From contig UQIS01000017.1 of NCBI GenBank assembly GCA_900541245.1, positions 1 through 44,059 on the forward strand: a DNA stretch of 44,059 bases. The letters are read 5' to 3'. The position numbers and the translations under genes are program-made. Each line of letters opens with the position of its first letter. The stretch's first letter is position 1. The notes below the pieces were generated by a model, which was not told where the DNA came from, searched no databases, and saw nothing but the letters and a program-made list of their open reading frames with translations. The DNA is from an uncultured Collinsella sp. (GTDB taxonomy: Bacteria; Actinomycetota; Coriobacteriia; Coriobacteriales; Coriobacteriaceae). This document shows, piece after piece, positions 16,938 to 24,959 of the stretch.

Positions 16938-17681
16938 CTATTGCATCGGGTCGGACAGGACCCGCTCGATCTCTGATGCGGGGAGCGCGCCTTGGCGCAG
17001 GATCTGGAGCTCACCGCGCTGAAACGACACGATGGTTGAGGCGTCGCGACACGTGGTCTCACCTGCGTCGACAGCCACATCGACCCCCTCCAGGATACGC
17101 TCCTCCACCGTGGCAAAACTTGCCGGCGCGGGCGCGCCGTGCGTGTTGGCGCTGGTGCAGGCAAGAGGGCTGCCGCAGGCGCGGATGAGCGCTTGCACCA
17201 CGGGCGAGGCCGAAGCGCGAAGTGCCACCGTGTCGTCGGCGGCGCGCATAAAGGTCGGCACGCAGGGGGCCGCCTTGACCACGATAGTCAGGGCGCCTGG
17301 CCAGCATCGTCGGGCGAGCACGCGGGCCTCATTAGGGATATCCACGCCATAGCGGTCGAGTGCCTCGGCGTCATCGACCAGCCAGGCAACCGTTTGGGTG
17401 AGCTCGCGCTGCTTGAGGGTAAAGATGCGACGATAGCCGGTACCGAGCGCGGGGACCGCGGCGCCGTTGACGGTGGCCTGCGGGTCGCGCGGCCACGGCA
17501 GAGGTTCACTTGTATCTTGTGGAACGGCATCCGAGAAGGCGTTGACCGCCACGGCGACACCGTAGACCGTCTCGGTTGGAATAAGCGCCAGGCCGCCGCG
17601 ACCGAGCAGCTCGGCCATGCGCTCGACTGCAAGCCGATGCGGCTCGCGCGCTCCCTCGTATACCCGATAGACAGTCTGCAT
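16938..17681 (-). CDS. tsaC: L-threonylcarbamoyladenylate synthase (YrdC/Sua5 family)
   Basis: Makes threonylcarbamoyl-AMP from Thr, bicarbonate and ATP for the t6A37 modification of ANN-decoding tRNAs. 247 residues, between short TsaC (about 190) and long Sua5 (about 350). Seen: LALIPTETVYGVAV, the LKQRE core, RRCWPGALTIVVKA, VALRASASPVVQALI, LACTSANTHGAPAP and DASTIVSF. Residues about 50-80 form an insertion (SDAVPQDTSEPLPWPRDPQA region) after TETVYG not usual in TsaC. It starts with ATG after AAGGGG and is probably cotranscribed with glpK. Confidence 0.87.
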   Translation of the reverse strand: MQTVYRVYEGAREPHRLAVERMAELLGRGGLALIPTETVYGVAVAVNAFSDAVPQDTSEPLPWPRDPQATVNGAAVPALGTGYRRIFTLKQRELTQTVAWLVDDAEALDRYGVDIPNEARVLARRCWPGALTIVVKAAPCVPTFMRAADDTVALRASASPVVQALIRACGSPLACTSANTHGAPAPASFATVEERILEGVDVAVDAGETTCRDASTIVSFQRGELQILRQGALPASEIERVLSDPMQ

Positions 17682-17829
17682 GTGTATGCCAGCCCCTTAC
17701 GCTCTGGTGCAAGTTTGTTTACTGTGGGGCATTCTCGCACGAAACGTTCAACCTATTTGCCCAGAGCGCATGTTGGTTTGGTGAGCGGCTCTAGTAGTCG
17801 GTGAAAGTGAGGGGGTTAATTGAAGATTT

Positions 17830-18132
17830 TTAGCGCGCAAGCGTAACGGTACGATCGGGAAACTCGATGCTTGCAACCAGTTTTCCGCCGAGGCTCTCTG
17901 CGTACCTGCTCAGCGTGTCAAGCCTCATCGAACCCAATTCCCCACGCTCGAGCTCGGATACGCGTTTTTGAGAAACGCCCATCGATTGGGCGACCGACGC
18001 CTGTGTTAGATCTTTTAGCCTGCGAATCTGAGCAAGCTTATAGGCTTCGATACGATCGCGAGTCCTCTCCTGCTCGGCGGTAATGGAGTCGCGTGTTATC
18101 CCGCGAGATTCCATATACTCATGCAGTTCCAT
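17830..18132 (-). CDS. XRE-family HTH protein, HigA-like antitoxin
   Basis: 100 residues: a charged N-terminal helix, a Cro/C1-type HTH (about residues 40-70, DLTQASVAQSMGVSQKRVSE), then YAESLGGKLVASIEFPDRTV, the C-terminal strand typical of antitoxins of HigBA/RelE-type modules. The site AAGGAGG lies 10 nt before the ATG. In intact modules the toxin gene precedes the antitoxin and overlaps it slightly; here only a 44-codon frame (18096-18230) is present. It probably represses its own promoter at 18245-18288. Confidence 0.8.
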   Translation of the reverse strand: MELHEYMESRGITRDSITAEQERTRDRIEAYKLAQIRRLKDLTQASVAQSMGVSQKRVSELERGELGSMRLDTLSRYAESLGGKLVASIEFPDRTVTLAR

Positions 18133-18230
18133 CTCGATCGAGCCTCCTTACGTGGCGACGGTATATGCTCATCAAGCCAAGGTTCAATGTAATCAAGCAC
18201 GATACGGTACCGATGCAGCTGATTTGACAT
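18096..18230 (-). pseudogene. Short ORF upstream of the antitoxin, possible toxin remnant or leader peptide
   Basis: A 44-codon frame starting ATG at 18230, 6 nt after GGAG and directly under a good promoter, reads MSNQLHRYRIVLDYIEPWLD and then charged residues; it runs 37 nt past the antitoxin start and ends at TAA (18096-18098). Position and strong translation signals fit the N-terminal stump of a HigB/RelE-like toxin whose remainder was deleted, or a coupled leader peptide. The sequence is too short to prove homology. Confidence 0.4.
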
Positions 18231-18244
18231 ACCTTTCTCCTTCT

Positions 18245-18288
18245 ATAGTAGAAGTTTTACAGTATATTGCAAGAGCAAACTTGAGCAA
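18245..18288 (-). promoter_or_regulatory. Overlapping promoters of the antitoxin region
   Basis: Minus strand: TTGCTC (18283-18288)-16 nt-TATACT (18261-18266), and a second set TTGCAA (18267-18272)-16 nt-TACTAT (18245-18250). The direct repeat TTGCTC...TTGCTC in the first spacer could be part of an autoregulator site. Confidence 0.6.
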
Positions 18289-18305
18289 ATGTCTATTAGT
18301 TCAGC

Positions 18306-19556
18306 TTAAATACGCTGCTTGGGCTCGGTGACGATGGCTCGGACGATGCGGGGGCGATTGGTGAGGTCGTGGACGATGCACACGTCCGACAGACCCGCTT
18401 GACGGCAGAGCTCGGCCGCAGCGTCGAGCGCGCCCTCGTAGAGCTCGCAGGCAAAGAGGCCGCCGGCGCGCAACATGTAGGGCGCCGCGTTGAGCAGGCG
18501 GCGGAAGATATCGAGGCCGTCGGTACCGCCCTCGAGCGCCAGATCGGGCTCAAAGTCCTTGACCTCGTGCGGCAGCGAGCGCATGACATCGGTGGGGATA
18601 TAGGGCGGGTTGGAGACGAGTACGTCAAAGGTGCCCCACTCTTCGCGGGGAATGGAGCTCACCAGGTTCGTGAGGCTGAAGGCGACCTCGTCGGACGTGA
18701 GGCCAAGCGCATCGCGGTTTTTGGTAGCAAGGTCGATGGCGCGCGGCTCGATATCGGTAGCAGTGCAGGTGACGTGGCCGCGACGCTCCCAGGCAAGCGA
18801 GAGCGAGATGCAGCCCGTGCCGCAGCCGACCTCGAGAACGCGGGCGATACGGGGCTCGGCTGGAGCAGGCGCAGCAGCATCCTGAGCTGAAGCCGTCTCC
18901 TGGTCGGCGCCCTCGATGGCGATGCCGTATTCGTCGAGCTCGGGCTCGGGGGTTTCCATGGCCTCTGCTTCTGCCGCCTGCGCGGCGGCTTCCTCGGCCT
19001 CGCGATCGGCAAGCTCCTCGGCATAGGCGCGGCTACCGAGCACGTCGCTACCCAGCGCAGCCTCATCGGCCGCCGTCAGGTTGGTGGCACGGCGCTCGGC
19101 GGTCGCGCGTTCGTCGGCCAGCGCCGCCTCGGCTTTGCGGGCCTGCTCGACCTCATCGTTCCAAGGCAGCTCCACGCGCTGGCGGGCGGCGGCCTCGGGG
19201 CTCAGCACCTCGGCATCCAGGTAGTTCAGGACTTCTTCGACGAGCATCTCGGTCTCGGGGCGCGGGATGAGCACGCCAGGGGCGCACGCAACGTCGATCA
19301 TGCGAAACTGCGTGCTACCGGTGATGTACTGTAGCGGCTCGCCCTTCGCGCGACGGACGACGGCCGCGTGCATGGTCTCGAGCTGCGCTGCGTCGAGCGT
19401 CTCGTCCATGCGCATATATAAGTCGATGCGCGCCAGACCCGTAGCTGCGCACAGCAGCCACTCGGCAGAAAGACGGGGGTGCTCCTCGCCGCGCTCGGCC
19501 AGGTACTCCTTGGTCCACTCGAGACAACGCTTGATGGTCCAGATCTCGTTTGCCAT
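18306..19556 (-). CDS. prmC: Release-factor glutamine methyltransferase with large insertion
   Basis: Methylates the Gln of the GGQ motif in release factors using SAM. 416 residues, against about 280 in E. coli. The N-terminal helical domain (1-110) contains LQYITGSTQFRMIDV and GVLIPRPETEMLVEEVL. The SAM-binding site is VLEVGCGTGCISLSLA (about 240) and the catalytic NPPY is at 316-319 in VSNPPYIPTDV. Residues about 115-236 are an Ala/Glu-rich insertion between PRPETE and the SAM motif, at a place where homologues have a short turn. The ATG at 19556 follows GGGGAGGA. It is downstream of its substrate gene prfA, separated by 632 nt holding repeat B and AT-rich DNA. Confidence 0.9.
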   Translation of the reverse strand: MANEIWTIKRCLEWTKEYLAERGEEHPRLSAEWLLCAATGLARIDLYMRMDETLDAAQLETMHAAVVRRAKGEPLQYITGSTQFRMIDVACAPGVLIPRPETEMLVEEVLNYLDAEVLSPEAAARQRVELPWNDEVEQARKAEAALADERATAERRATNLTAADEAALGSDVLGSRAYAEELADREAEEAAAQAAEAEAMETPEPELDEYGIAIEGADQETASAQDAAAPAPAEPRIARVLEVGCGTGCISLSLAWERRGHVTCTATDIEPRAIDLATKNRDALGLTSDEVAFSLTNLVSSIPREEWGTFDVLVSNPPYIPTDVMRSLPHEVKDFEPDLALEGGTDGLDIFRRLLNAAPYMLRAGGLFACELYEGALDAAAELCRQAGLSDVCIVHDLTNRPRIVRAIVTEPKQRI

Positions 19557-19946
19557 GGGGTCCTCCCCTCTTAAGCGCCGGGCGGCGCGCGAATGTCGGA
19601 GCAGATTGTAAGCGAGGGCGGCACGCGACAAGGGACGATTGGAGGCGATTATCGAGAATCAGCCCAGAATTTTGCTTGGAGCCCGCCTAGAGTGTTCATT
19701 CGTCGACGTCTAAATCTGCATCCGTCAAGCTTTTGGCAAGGTTGCCCCAAAACTGACCAATATCTAACCAACAACTTGCCAAATCACTTGACAAACAACG
19801 CGGTAAAAATCAACCCGCGACTTCTCGGACGATTTTTCGAGCAATATTTTCAAAAACAGATGAATGCCGTTAATTACTTTAAGCAGGCAAACAGCCTAAA
19901 GGCCATCAAGACGGATTGAATAACATCTCAAAGCAATGTGCCCAAC
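19557..19946. other. AT-rich intergenic stretch without a convincing gene
   Basis: The stretch from about 19640 to 19946 is clearly richer in A and T than its surroundings and has recurring words TTGGCAAG, CTTGCCAAA and CTTGACAAA. A plus-strand frame at 19593-19919 lacks a ribosome-binding site and any recognisable family. The prmC promoter must lie here, but no box pair stands out. Confidence 0.4.
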
Positions 19947-20189
19947 CTAGTCATTTAAGAACGTCCCCAATGGCTACCTCTAAGGTGCCGCAGGTTGAGC
20001 ATACCGCATCCGGAGCATGGCAACGTCGCAGGTAGAGGACGGACAGCGAGCGGGTCGCATTTGAGACAAGGTGACGTGAAACGAAAGGGCGCTGACCTTC
20101 TGGTCGCGCCCTTGAAGTTGAACGTCAGATTGTCCAAATGCGGCCCGCGCAGCGTCGGCTGGTCCGCCGTTCGGTAGAACGGCGGAACC
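19947..20189 (+). repeat. Composite structured repeat, copy B
   Basis: Begins with half of the GGGGACGTTC palindrome (19947-19968, identical over 22 nt to part of copy C), then a stretch ending GAGGACGGACAGCGA shared with copy C, the three-tier hairpin at 20050-20148 differing from copy A at one position in its internal loop, the linker GCAGCGTCG, and a hairpin with GGTA loop at 20161-20189 whose arms (TCCGCCGTTC/GAACGGCGGA) differ completely from copy A yet pair fully. Its last base is the first base of the prfA TAG stop complement. Confidence 0.8.
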
Positions 20190-21256
20190 TAAACAGCCTG
20201 CGCCAGCTTCTCGGCTCGCTCGGCGGCGGCAAGTGCCTCGATGACGGTGCCGAGTTGATCGCCCAGAAGGACGCCGTTGTAGGTGGAGTTGAAGCCGATA
20301 CGGTGATCGGTCACGCGGTCCTGGGGCTGGTTGTAAGTACGGATCTTCTCGGAACGGTTGCCGTGGCCGATCTGGCTCTGGCGCTCGGCGCCGAGCTCGG
20401 CCTGCTGCTTCTCGAGTTCCATCTCGTACAGACGGGCACGCAGCATCTGCATGCAGACCTCGCGGTTTTGGATCTGGGAACGCTGCTCCTGCGACTGCAC
20501 CACGGTGTTGGTGGGCAAGTGGGTGATGCGCACGGCGGAGTAGGTGGTGTTAACGCACTGACCGCCAGGGCCGGAGGCACAGTAGGTATCGATGCGCAGG
20601 TCGGACTGGTTGATCTGAACGTCGATCTCCTCGGCCTCGGGAAGCACGGCGACGGTTGCCGTGGAGGTCTGGATACGGCCCTGGGACTCGGTCTTGGGAA
20701 CGCGCTGGACACGGTGTACGCCGGACTCGAACTTCATGACGGAGTAGACACGGTCGCCCTCGACCTTGAACTCGATGGACTTAAAACCGCCGGCCTCGCT
20801 GGGGCTGGAATCGAGCACGGTGGTCTTCCAGCCACGCGACTCGCAGAAGCGTTGGTACATCTTGTACAGGTCGCCGGCGAAGATGGCCGCCTCGTCGCCA
20901 CCGGCGGCGGAGCGAATCTCGACGATGGTGTTCTTGTCGTCGTTGGGGTCGCTCGGGATGAGCATGTACTTAATGTCTTCCTCGAGCTGGGGAAGCTTGG
21001 CCTCGTTCTCGGAGATGTCCATCTGGAGCATCTCCTTCTCATCGGCATCGGTGGTATCGTGCAGCATTTCCTTGGCAGCCTCGATGTCATCGAGCGCGCC
21101 GATGTACTCACGCGAGGCGGCGATGAGGTCGGACTGGTGTGCGTACTCCTTGTTGAGACGCGTGAACTCCTTGATATCGGAGGCGACGGCCGGGTCGGAA
21201 AGCTTCTTCTCGAGCTCCTCGTAGGCCTTGATGATCTTTTCGAGCTTGTCGCGCAT
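20189..21256 (-). CDS. prfA: Peptide chain release factor 1
   Basis: Recognises UAA/UAG and triggers peptide release. 355 residues. The GGQ loop reads ASGPGGQCVNTTYSAVRITH (RF1s usually have GAGGQHVN) and is the substrate of PrmC. The decoding region has KTESQGRIQTSTATVAVLPE and an RF1-type C-terminus without the RF2 SPF tripeptide; no RF2-type programmed frameshift is seen. The ATG follows AAGGAG. The 249 nt upstream contain a TTGGTGCAA palindrome and a 10-codon frame (ATGCGCATG...TAG near 21370) of unknown meaning. Confidence 0.95.
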   Translation of the reverse strand: MRDKLEKIIKAYEELEKKLSDPAVASDIKEFTRLNKEYAHQSDLIAASREYIGALDDIEAAKEMLHDTTDADEKEMLQMDISENEAKLPQLEEDIKYMLIPSDPNDDKNTIVEIRSAAGGDEAAIFAGDLYKMYQRFCESRGWKTTVLDSSPSEAGGFKSIEFKVEGDRVYSVMKFESGVHRVQRVPKTESQGRIQTSTATVAVLPEAEEIDVQINQSDLRIDTYCASGPGGQCVNTTYSAVRITHLPTNTVVQSQEQRSQIQNREVCMQMLRARLYEMELEKQQAELGAERQSQIGHGNRSEKIRTYNQPQDRVTDHRIGFNSTYNGVLLGDQLGTVIEALAAAERAEKLAQAV

Positions 21257-21457
21257 GGCGGGACTCCTTTATATGCGTGAAGGTGAAAATCGGCAGAGTT
21301 GATGGGGCGCGCGGCGCCACTGCGGGGGTAAGCCCGGCTAGAACATGTCGATCTTCAGATACATGCGCATCCCTTCGTGTACGGGGTACATAGTTGCGGT
21401 CTAACCCATATATGATAGCGTGCGCAGGCAAACCTGCATATAACCCGCACGGAATGA

Positions 21458-21490
21458 TTGGTGCAAACAAACCTGACCCCATTGCACCAA
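21458..21490. repeat. TTGGTGCAA palindrome downstream of the M20 peptidase
   Basis: TTGGTGCAA (21458-21466) and TTGCACCAA (21482-21490) form a perfect 9-bp inverted repeat with a 15-nt loop containing CAAACCTGACCCC. It lies 15 nt after the stop codon of the minus-strand peptidase gene and has no T-run. It looks like one of the small REP-type elements of this genome. Confidence 0.6.
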
Positions 21491-21505
21491 GGGCTTGCTT
21501 TTTGG

Positions 21506-22921
21506 CTAGAGCGTTTGGAGTAGGGCGACGAGGAAGCGGATGCCCTGGAGGTAGGCGCGGCGGGTGATGCGCTCGTTGGTGCCGTGGACGCCGCGATCAC
21601 ACTCGTCGTCATCAACCACAAAGGCCGAGAAGCGAATGCACTCAGGGCAAATGCGCTGGTAGTTGGCAGCGTCGGTCGCACCGATCACGGTCGAGGGCAC
21701 AATTGCCACTGGCTCGAATGATCCGTTTTCCTCCGTCCCCTTTGGATTACGGAAATAGCGGGCGGCGATGGAGCGAACCGCCTCGAGGCCGGAACCACCG
21801 ATGCGCGGGGACGGCGAGGGTTCGGAGCTGCCGGGGCCCAGCTCCACTTCGACACGACCGGCAAGGTCCGCCCCGGCAACCGCCTCACGGCAGCGCGCCA
21901 CAACATCGGCCACGCTTGTGCCCTCGAGCATGCGGAAGTTGATGTTGGCCCACATATCCTGCGGCATTACGTTGGCGCCGGTGCTGCCACCCTCGATCTG
22001 CGTGGGTGCGCAGGTGGTCGTCACCAGCGGATAGAGCTTCTTGCTGGCGAGGCAATCGCGGACAATGGCGTTCCCGTTGGCGGCAATTTCATCGGCCGTG
22101 TAGAGCCCCAACTCGACGAGCTGGGCGGCAAGCAAGTCGGTCACGCGCGTCGGCCACTCGATATCGCAGATTGCGGTGATGGCACGACTGAGCACCTCGA
22201 GCGACGTGCCGCCGTAGGGGTTGGAAGAATGTCCACCCGCGCTCTTTGTCTTGAGCACAATGTCGGCATAACCTTTCTCAGCCAGGTCGGCGTGCATGAG
22301 CCAACCCTCGCCCGCGCTGTACTCGGCAGCCGGAACGATGCGGTAGTCGCCCTCGTCGATCAGGTACTCAAGCTCAATGCCGCGCTCCTCGAGCACGCGG
22401 CCGATGGCGCCTGCGCCGTACTGCGTCGTCTCCTCGTCCTGGCCAAAGGCCAGCAGCAGCGTGCGCTCGTGCTGCCAACCGTGCGCCAGCGCATACTCGA
22501 CAGCCTCGAGAATACCTGCGACCTGGTCCTTCATGTCGATCGCGCCGCGGCCCCAGATGTAGGTGTCGTCCACGTGCCCGCTAAAGGGGGCGTGCGTCCA
22601 GTCGGCCTCGGTACCCGGCACCACGGGAACCACATCCATGTGGCCCATGAGCATAATGGGCTTGAGGTCAGGGTCGGAACCGCTAAGCGTCACCAATAGC
22701 GAATGGTCGATAAGCTCGACCTCGCCCGCCGCGAACACGCGCGGCCAGGCCTGCTGCATATACGCGCGCAGGTCGTCGAAAGGTTGCCAGTCCACCGCCT
22801 CGGCATCCATGCTCGAGATGGTCGGAAACGACAGCACGCGGCCCAAGCGCTCGCACGCGCCTGCCTCGTCTATATCGGCAAAATCGTCCTCATGCGCAAA
22901 GAAGCGCCAAACCTCGGCCAT
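21506..22921 (-). CDS. M20-family metallopeptidase (carboxypeptidase/deacylase)
   Basis: Zinc hydrolase of 471 residues in the Cps1/PM20D1/ArgE-like branch. Metal and catalytic residues visible: MLMGHMDVVPVVP, IWGRGAIDMKDQVAGIL, FGQDEETTQYGAGAI, and near the C-terminus GVHGTNERI with the last zinc His; GGHSSNPYGGTSLEVL marks the dimerisation domain. There is no signal peptide, so it is cytoplasmic. The ATG follows GAAAGGATG. It lies in the same direction after the amino-acid importer (72 nt), so it may hydrolyse an imported peptide or acyl-amino acid (inference). Confidence 0.83.
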   Translation of the reverse strand: MAEVWRFFAHEDDFADIDEAGACERLGRVLSFPTISSMDAEAVDWQPFDDLRAYMQQAWPRVFAAGEVELIDHSLLVTLSGSDPDLKPIMLMGHMDVVPVVPGTEADWTHAPFSGHVDDTYIWGRGAIDMKDQVAGILEAVEYALAHGWQHERTLLLAFGQDEETTQYGAGAIGRVLEERGIELEYLIDEGDYRIVPAAEYSAGEGWLMHADLAEKGYADIVLKTKSAGGHSSNPYGGTSLEVLSRAITAICDIEWPTRVTDLLAAQLVELGLYTADEIAANGNAIVRDCLASKKLYPLVTTTCAPTQIEGGSTGANVMPQDMWANINFRMLEGTSVADVVARCREAVAGADLAGRVEVELGPGSSEPSPSPRIGGSGLEAVRSIAARYFRNPKGTEENGSFEPVAIVPSTVIGATDAANYQRICPECIRFSAFVVDDDECDRGVHGTNERITRRAYLQGIRFLVALLQTL

Positions 22922-22993
22922 GACATCCTTTCGATTGTGACGACAAAGGCCGCCCCACGGGAGCGGCCCTGCAACGCAAGCGTTTGCGGTCGG

Positions 22994-23779
22994 TTATTTG
23001 TCCTCGAGATAACGAGAGAGGAACTCGCGAGTGCGCTGGTGTTTGGGGTTGCCGAAGAGCTCGGCCGGCGCGGCGTCCTCGAGCACCACGCCCTTGTCCA
23101 TAAAGACCACGCGGTCGGACACGGTTCGGGCAAAGGCCATCTCGTGCGTGACGACGACCATGGTCATGCCGTCGGCCGCGAGCTTGCGCATGACCTCGAG
23201 CACCTCGCCCACGATCTCGGGGTCGAGTGCCGAAGTCGGCTCGTCAAACAGCATGATCTGCGGATTCATGCACAGGGCGCGAGCGATGGCCACGCGCTGC
23301 TTTTGGCCACCGGACAGGCGACCCACGGCGGCGTGCGCGAACTTTTCGAGCCCCACGCTCGTCAGATGCTCCATCGCGACCTTCTCGGCCTCGGCCTTGC
23401 TCATCTTTTTGAGCGTGACGGGCGCGAGCGTGCAGTTGTCGAGCACGTCCATGTTGTTGAACAGGTTAAAGCCCTGGAACACCATGCCGATGTCCTCGCG
23501 GAGTTTATTGATGTTGCAGCGCTCGGCCGTAAGGTCCTGGCCGTGGAACCAGATGTGGCCCGCGTCCGGGGTCTCGAGCAGGTTGAGGCAGCGCAGGAAG
23601 GTCGACTTGCCCGAGCCCGAGGCGCCGATAATGGTGACGACCTCGCCGGGGTTAACGGACAGGTCGATGCCCTTGAGCACCTCGAGCGAGCCGAAGCTCT
23701 TGCGCAGGCCCTCGACGCGGATAAGCGGCTCATTGGTCTGTGCGGCGGCCGCGGTGCCGGTAGTGGCGATATCTGCCAT
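22994..23779 (-). CDS. Polar amino-acid ABC transporter ATP-binding protein
   Basis: GlnQ/HisP-type ATPase, 261 residues. Walker A GASGSGKST, signature LSGGQKQRVAIARAL, Walker B IMLFDEPTSALDPE with the catalytic Glu, and the switch His in VVVTHEMAFA. The ATG 23779 follows GAGGAG; the frame reaches 23854 but that part overlaps the permease gene. Third gene of the importer operon. Confidence 0.93.
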   Translation of the reverse strand: MADIATTGTAAAAQTNEPLIRVEGLRKSFGSLEVLKGIDLSVNPGEVVTIIGASGSGKSTFLRCLNLLETPDAGHIWFHGQDLTAERCNINKLREDIGMVFQGFNLFNNMDVLDNCTLAPVTLKKMSKAEAEKVAMEHLTSVGLEKFAHAAVGRLSGGQKQRVAIARALCMNPQIMLFDEPTSALDPEIVGEVLEVMRKLAADGMTMVVVTHEMAFARTVSDRVVFMDKGVVLEDAAPAELFGNPKHQRTREFLSRYLEDK

Positions 23780-23801
23780 GATGATTCTCCTCGTCTTGAG
23801 C

Positions 23802-24950
23802 CTAGTTGGAGCTGGGCAGCGTTGCCGGGGCCTCGGCGCCGAGCTTTTTGCCAAAGGCCTCGAGCAGGCGGCTCGCCACGAGCGTCAGGATCAGGTAGAC
23901 CACGAGCGCCACGCAGTAGACCTCCATCTGGCGGTAGTACACGCCGGCGACGGTGGTGGTGGCGTACATAAGGTCGAACACGCCGATGACCGAGAGCACC
24001 GACGAATCCTTGATGTTGATGATGAGCTCGTTGGTGAGCGCCGGAATCGCGTTTTTAATGCCCTGGGGGAACACGACCTTGCGCATAGCCTGCCACTGCG
24101 ACAGGCCCAGCGAGCGCGCCGCCTCGGCCTGGCCGGGATCGATGGACTCGATGCCGCCGCGCAGGACCTCCATCATGTAGGCGGTGGAGTTGAGCGAGAT
24201 GGTGACGAGGCCGGCGGTGAAGGTGCTCCAAATCTGGTTGGCCTGAGCGGTCTCGAAGCCCATGCCGCGCAAAACGGTGAAGCCCGCGTAATAGATGAGC
24301 AGACCCTGGACCATCATGGGCGTGCCGCGCACGATGGTGGAGTAGACGGTCGCAAAGCCGCGGCCGATACTCTTAAAGAAGCGCACCAGGTCGTTGTCCA
24401 CGCGATCGAAGGTCTGAATGCGCAGGAACACAAAGAGCAGCGCCAGGAAGAATGCGATGACGGTGCCGAAGGTGGCAAGCGCGATGGTAATCTCGATACC
24501 GCGAATGAAGAAGTCGCCGCTCTTGTAGGTCATGTAGACCAGGCTCGACAAAAAGTCGCTGGGGTTGGAATCCGAGACAATGCTCACCTGCACCAGGTCG
24601 ATAAACGACATGACGCAGCGGTCAATAAAGAAAACTGCCGCGATGGCGACCACGACGTAGCTGCCTAAACGTGCTCCACGACGGAAACGCTCGGATGCGA
24701 ACGGCGACTTTTCGCGATAGTCGTTCCAGTGCATAAGCTTGGTGACCAGCGCCGCCGCCGACACGACGAGCCAGGCCCAAAGAATCGCCCAAAGGCAATC
24801 CTGGAAGATACCGGTGGGGGCCAAGAAACTCATCGGCGTGGGGTTGCGCTGGCTAAACGCCAGGCCGAGCGCCGCGATGACGCTCGTGCCCAGGTATACA
24901 TAACGGTGGTCGGCCTTGATAAAGGAGGCCAGACGATTAATGGTTTTCAC
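23802..24950 (-). CDS. Polar amino-acid ABC transporter permease with extra N-terminal segments
   Basis: HisM/GlnP-family inner-membrane permease, 382 residues. The permease core starts near residue 145 (GIEITIALATFGTVIAFFLA), and its EAA loop reads EAARSLGLSQWQAMRKVVFP with GIKNAIPALTNE. The first 140 residues add about three hydrophobic segments not found in the usual 220-residue permeases. It starts at GTG 24950 after GGGAGG, 9 nt behind the binding protein. Substrate not readable. Confidence 0.9.
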   Translation of the reverse strand: MKTINRLASFIKADHRYVYLGTSVIAALGLAFSQRNPTPMSFLAPTGIFQDCLWAILWAWLVVSAAALVTKLMHWNDYREKSPFASERFRRGARLGSYVVVAIAAVFFIDRCVMSFIDLVQVSIVSDSNPSDFLSSLVYMTYKSGDFFIRGIEITIALATFGTVIAFFLALLFVFLRIQTFDRVDNDLVRFFKSIGRGFATVYSTIVRGTPMMVQGLLIYYAGFTVLRGMGFETAQANQIWSTFTAGLVTISLNSTAYMMEVLRGGIESIDPGQAEAARSLGLSQWQAMRKVVFPQGIKNAIPALTNELIINIKDSSVLSVIGVFDLMYATTTVAGVYYRQMEVYCVALVVYLILTLVASRLLEAFGKKLGAEAPATLPSSN

Positions 24951-24959
24951 GCTGCCTCC

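Noticed and set aside
19593..19919. 108-codon plus-strand frame in the AT-rich prmC upstream region
   Set aside because: No ribosome-binding site, start inside the prmC leader, no family resemblance.
21366..21396. Ten-codon frame with GAAGGG upstream of prfA as leader peptide
   Set aside because: Too short and no attenuator-like hairpin pair was seen; mentioned only under prfA.
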